NCBI GenBank assembly: GCA_946627685.1
Contig: CAMOVV010000058.1
Coordinates: forward strand, 1-7,169
Length of the DNA: 7,169 bases
Direction of reading: 5' to 3'
Source: an uncultured Bacteroidales bacterium
Lineage (GTDB): Bacteria; Bacteroidota; Bacteroidia; Bacteroidales; UBA932
Both the position numbers and the translations under genes were made by a program. The notes beneath the pieces are model-generated. The model was not told where the DNA came from. It made no database searches and saw nothing but the letters and a program-made list of their open reading frames with translations. Each line of letters begins with the position of its first letter. Positions within the stretch are counted from its first letter, which is position 1. Below are positions 6,007 to 7,169 of the stretch, piece by piece.

Positions 6007-6666
6007 TTATACATTTTTCTTATACAGCCTGTACCAGGTCCAAAGGGACCAGAGGCCGTTTATCGTGTAAAGGGCGCTCACTATCGGCATGAACACCAGT
6101 CCGGCCTTCAGGTAGAGGGTGATGTTGGCGATGTTCACGAGAAGCCAGACAATCCAGCAGTCCCATTTTTTCTGGGCGCTGAGATATTGGGCGAGGAAGG
6201 TGAGCATCAGCACGAAAGCATCCAGCCAGGGAATGGGGTCGGGAGTGAAAACGCCTTTGAACCAGGATGTTCCGAGCTTGGAAAGGACAAAGCCCCAGGC
6301 GGCTCCGGCGACTATGACGAAGACCGCGCTCCAGCCCCGCTGCGCCCAGGTCAGGGTGCTCACCTTCAGGGAAGTGCTGTCGGAGGCGCTTTCCTCCCCT
6401 TCCCTGGGATGGGACCATCTCCACTGACCGAAGGCGTTGATGATGAACGCGACAGGCTGGATGAGCATGGCGGAGTACAGGTGCCGCTTCCAGAAAAGGA
6501 TGAACAGCAGGATATTATAGACATATCCCACCCAGAAATTGACCTTGCTGTTCCTCCCGGCGAGAACCACGCAGGTCAGGCCGGCGATGACGGAAAGGAG
6601 TTCCAGGAGACTAACTCCGGAGCCTCCAAGCGTGAAAACTATGTTGTTCAAATCAAAGATTCCCAT
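6007..6666 (-). CDS. PnuC-family vitamin transporter (nicotinamide riboside or thiamine type), 219 aa
   Basis: PnuC proteins are inner-membrane facilitators with seven membrane segments that take up nicotinamide riboside, trapped inside by phosphorylation; relatives carry thiamine or riboflavin. The protein is almost all hydrophobic segments rich in Trp and Tyr. Matching family features are LLELLSVIAGLTCVVLAGR (20-38), NFWVGYVYNILLF (43-55), a G-Q-W-x-W after the third segment (80-84), and WDCWIVWLLVNIANITLYLKAGL (168-190, in two parts: WDCWIVWLLVN and ANITLYLKAGL) with its WxxW pattern. GLWSLWTW (204-211) closes the last segment. A polar insert (residues 86-105) lies between segments three and four. 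The length is typical. No kinase or biosynthesis gene for NAD or thiamine is nearby, so the cargo is open and I give no symbol. The ATG at 6666 starts 2 nt after the sufB stop, so it is co-transcribed with suf. Confidence 0.87.
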   Translation of the reverse strand: MGIFDLNNIVFTLGGSGVSLLELLSVIAGLTCVVLAGRNSKVNFWVGYVYNILLFILFWKRHLYSAMLIQPVAFIINAFGQWRWSHPREGEESASDSTSLKVSTLTWAQRGWSAVFVIVAGAAWGFVLSKLGTSWFKGVFTPDPIPWLDAFVLMLTFLAQYLSAQKKWDCWIVWLLVNIANITLYLKAGLVFMPIVSALYTINGLWSLWTWYRLYKKNV

Positions 6667-6668
6667 AA

Positions 6669-7169
6669 CTAACCGACGCTGCCCTCAAGGGACACTGAAA
6701 GAAGTTTTCTGGCCTCTACGGCAAATTCCATGGGAAGGCGGGATAGCACCTCCCTGGCATATCCGTTCACAATCAGCCCCACCGCCTCCTCGGGGCCTAT
6801 GCCCCTTTGGTTGCAGTAGAAAAGCTGGTCGTCACTTATCTTAGAAGTCGTGGCCTCATGTTCCACGATGGCGGAAGGGTTGTAACTGCGGATGTCGGGG
6901 AAGGTGTGGGCCCCGCAGAGAGAGCCTATGAGCAGGCTGTCGCACTGGGAGAAATTTCTCCCGCCGGAGGCTCCCTTTCCCATCCTTACAAGGCCCCGGT
7001 AGCTGTTCTGGCTGTGACCGGCGGAGATACCCTTGCTCACTATCCGGCTGCGGGTGTTCCGCCCGATATGTATCATCTTCGTGCCGGTGTCGGCCTGCTG
7101 AAAATTGTTGGTGACGGCCACCGAATAAAATTCCGAAGAAGAATTGTCCCCACGGAGAATGGTGGAAGG
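6669..7169 (-). CDS. sufB: SufB, Fe-S cluster scaffold subunit, C-terminal part (start outside the window)
   Basis: SufB is the main scaffold on which Fe-S clusters are built, in complex with SufC and SufD. The frame is open through the right edge, so the gene begins beyond 7169; the in-frame GTG at 7121 is internal, since conserved SufB sequence ([10 protein letters not shown]) continues upstream of it. About 166 residues are visible. They include [36 protein letters not shown], the [10 protein letters not shown] block whose Cys corresponds to E. coli SufB Cys405, and [21 protein letters not shown], whose first Glu corresponds to Glu434. All are near-identical to the family, so function looks intact. 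It is the most upstream gene seen in the operon; any promoter, sufR-type regulator, sufS or sufE would be off the window or elsewhere. Confidence 0.97.
   Translation of the reverse strand, partial: PSTILRGDNSSSEFYSVAVTNNFQQADTGTKMIHIGRNTRSRIVSKGISAGHSQNSYRGLVRMGKGASGGRNFSQCDSLLIGSLCGAHTFPDIRSYNPSAIVEHEATTSKISDDQLFYCNQRGIGPEEAVGLIVNGYAREVLSRLPMEFAVEARKLLSVSLEGSVG

Noticed and set aside
6667..6668. TPP or NAD-type riboswitch in front of the PnuC-like gene
   Set aside because: Only 2 nt separate it from sufB, so there is no leader to hold a riboswitch.
5839..6672. Open frame of 277 codons on the + strand across pnuC and the sufC start
   Set aside because: It spans two real genes in the antisense direction, crosses their boundary, and has no family features.
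7119..7121. GTG at 7121 as start of SufB
   Set aside because: Conserved SufB residues continue upstream in frame to the edge of the window.
1..7169. CRISPR array, insertion sequence, integrase, toxin-antitoxin or phage-defence genes
   Set aside because: No regularly spaced repeats, transposase motifs, terminal inverted repeats or small toxin-like genes were seen; intergenic gaps are all under 160 bp.

Overview
The window looks like chromosomal DNA from a member of the Bacteroidota, most likely Bacteroidales; the genus cannot be set from sequence alone. The reasons are: protein sequences that resemble Bacteroidales versions of these families, GC-rich genes separated by short AT-rich gaps, starts without clear Shine-Dalgarno sites, and two upstream regions resembling the Bacteroidota promoter pattern (TTTG, about 19 nt, TAnnTTTG). 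I see no mobile element, CRISPR array, tRNA or rRNA.

Layout. The left edge (1-655, + strand) is the C-terminal part of an acyl-CoA synthetase of the ANL superfamily. It converges on a minus-strand gene for a PurF-like amidophosphoribosyltransferase (775-2196). The gap between them holds a 32-bp near-perfect palindrome that is probably a shared two-way terminator. Upstream of the PurF-like gene, also on the minus strand, is a single-domain nitroreductase (2353-2955) with its own probable promoter and terminator. From 3090 to the right edge all genes are on the minus strand and tightly packed. In transcription order they are sufB (its start lies off the window), a PnuC-family vitamin transporter, sufC, a very short sufD, and a sodium:solute symporter. 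They touch or overlap, so they form an operon.

How the genes work together. SufB, SufC and SufD form the scaffold complex that builds Fe-S clusters, with SufC as the ATPase. A PnuC-type transporter sits between sufB and sufC, and the symporter is translationally coupled to the end of sufD; neither is a standard suf component. The PurF-like protein keeps all four cysteines that hold the 4Fe-4S cluster in Bacillus-type PurF, so it is a plausible client of the Suf system, but nothing shows direct co-regulation.

Most unusual points: (1) the PurF-like protein keeps the nucleophilic cysteine and the PRPP site but has lost most of the other glutaminase active-site residues; (2) SufD is about half its usual length; (3) a PnuC-family transporter interrupts the suf genes. 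I found no convincing evidence of a wholly new multi-gene system.
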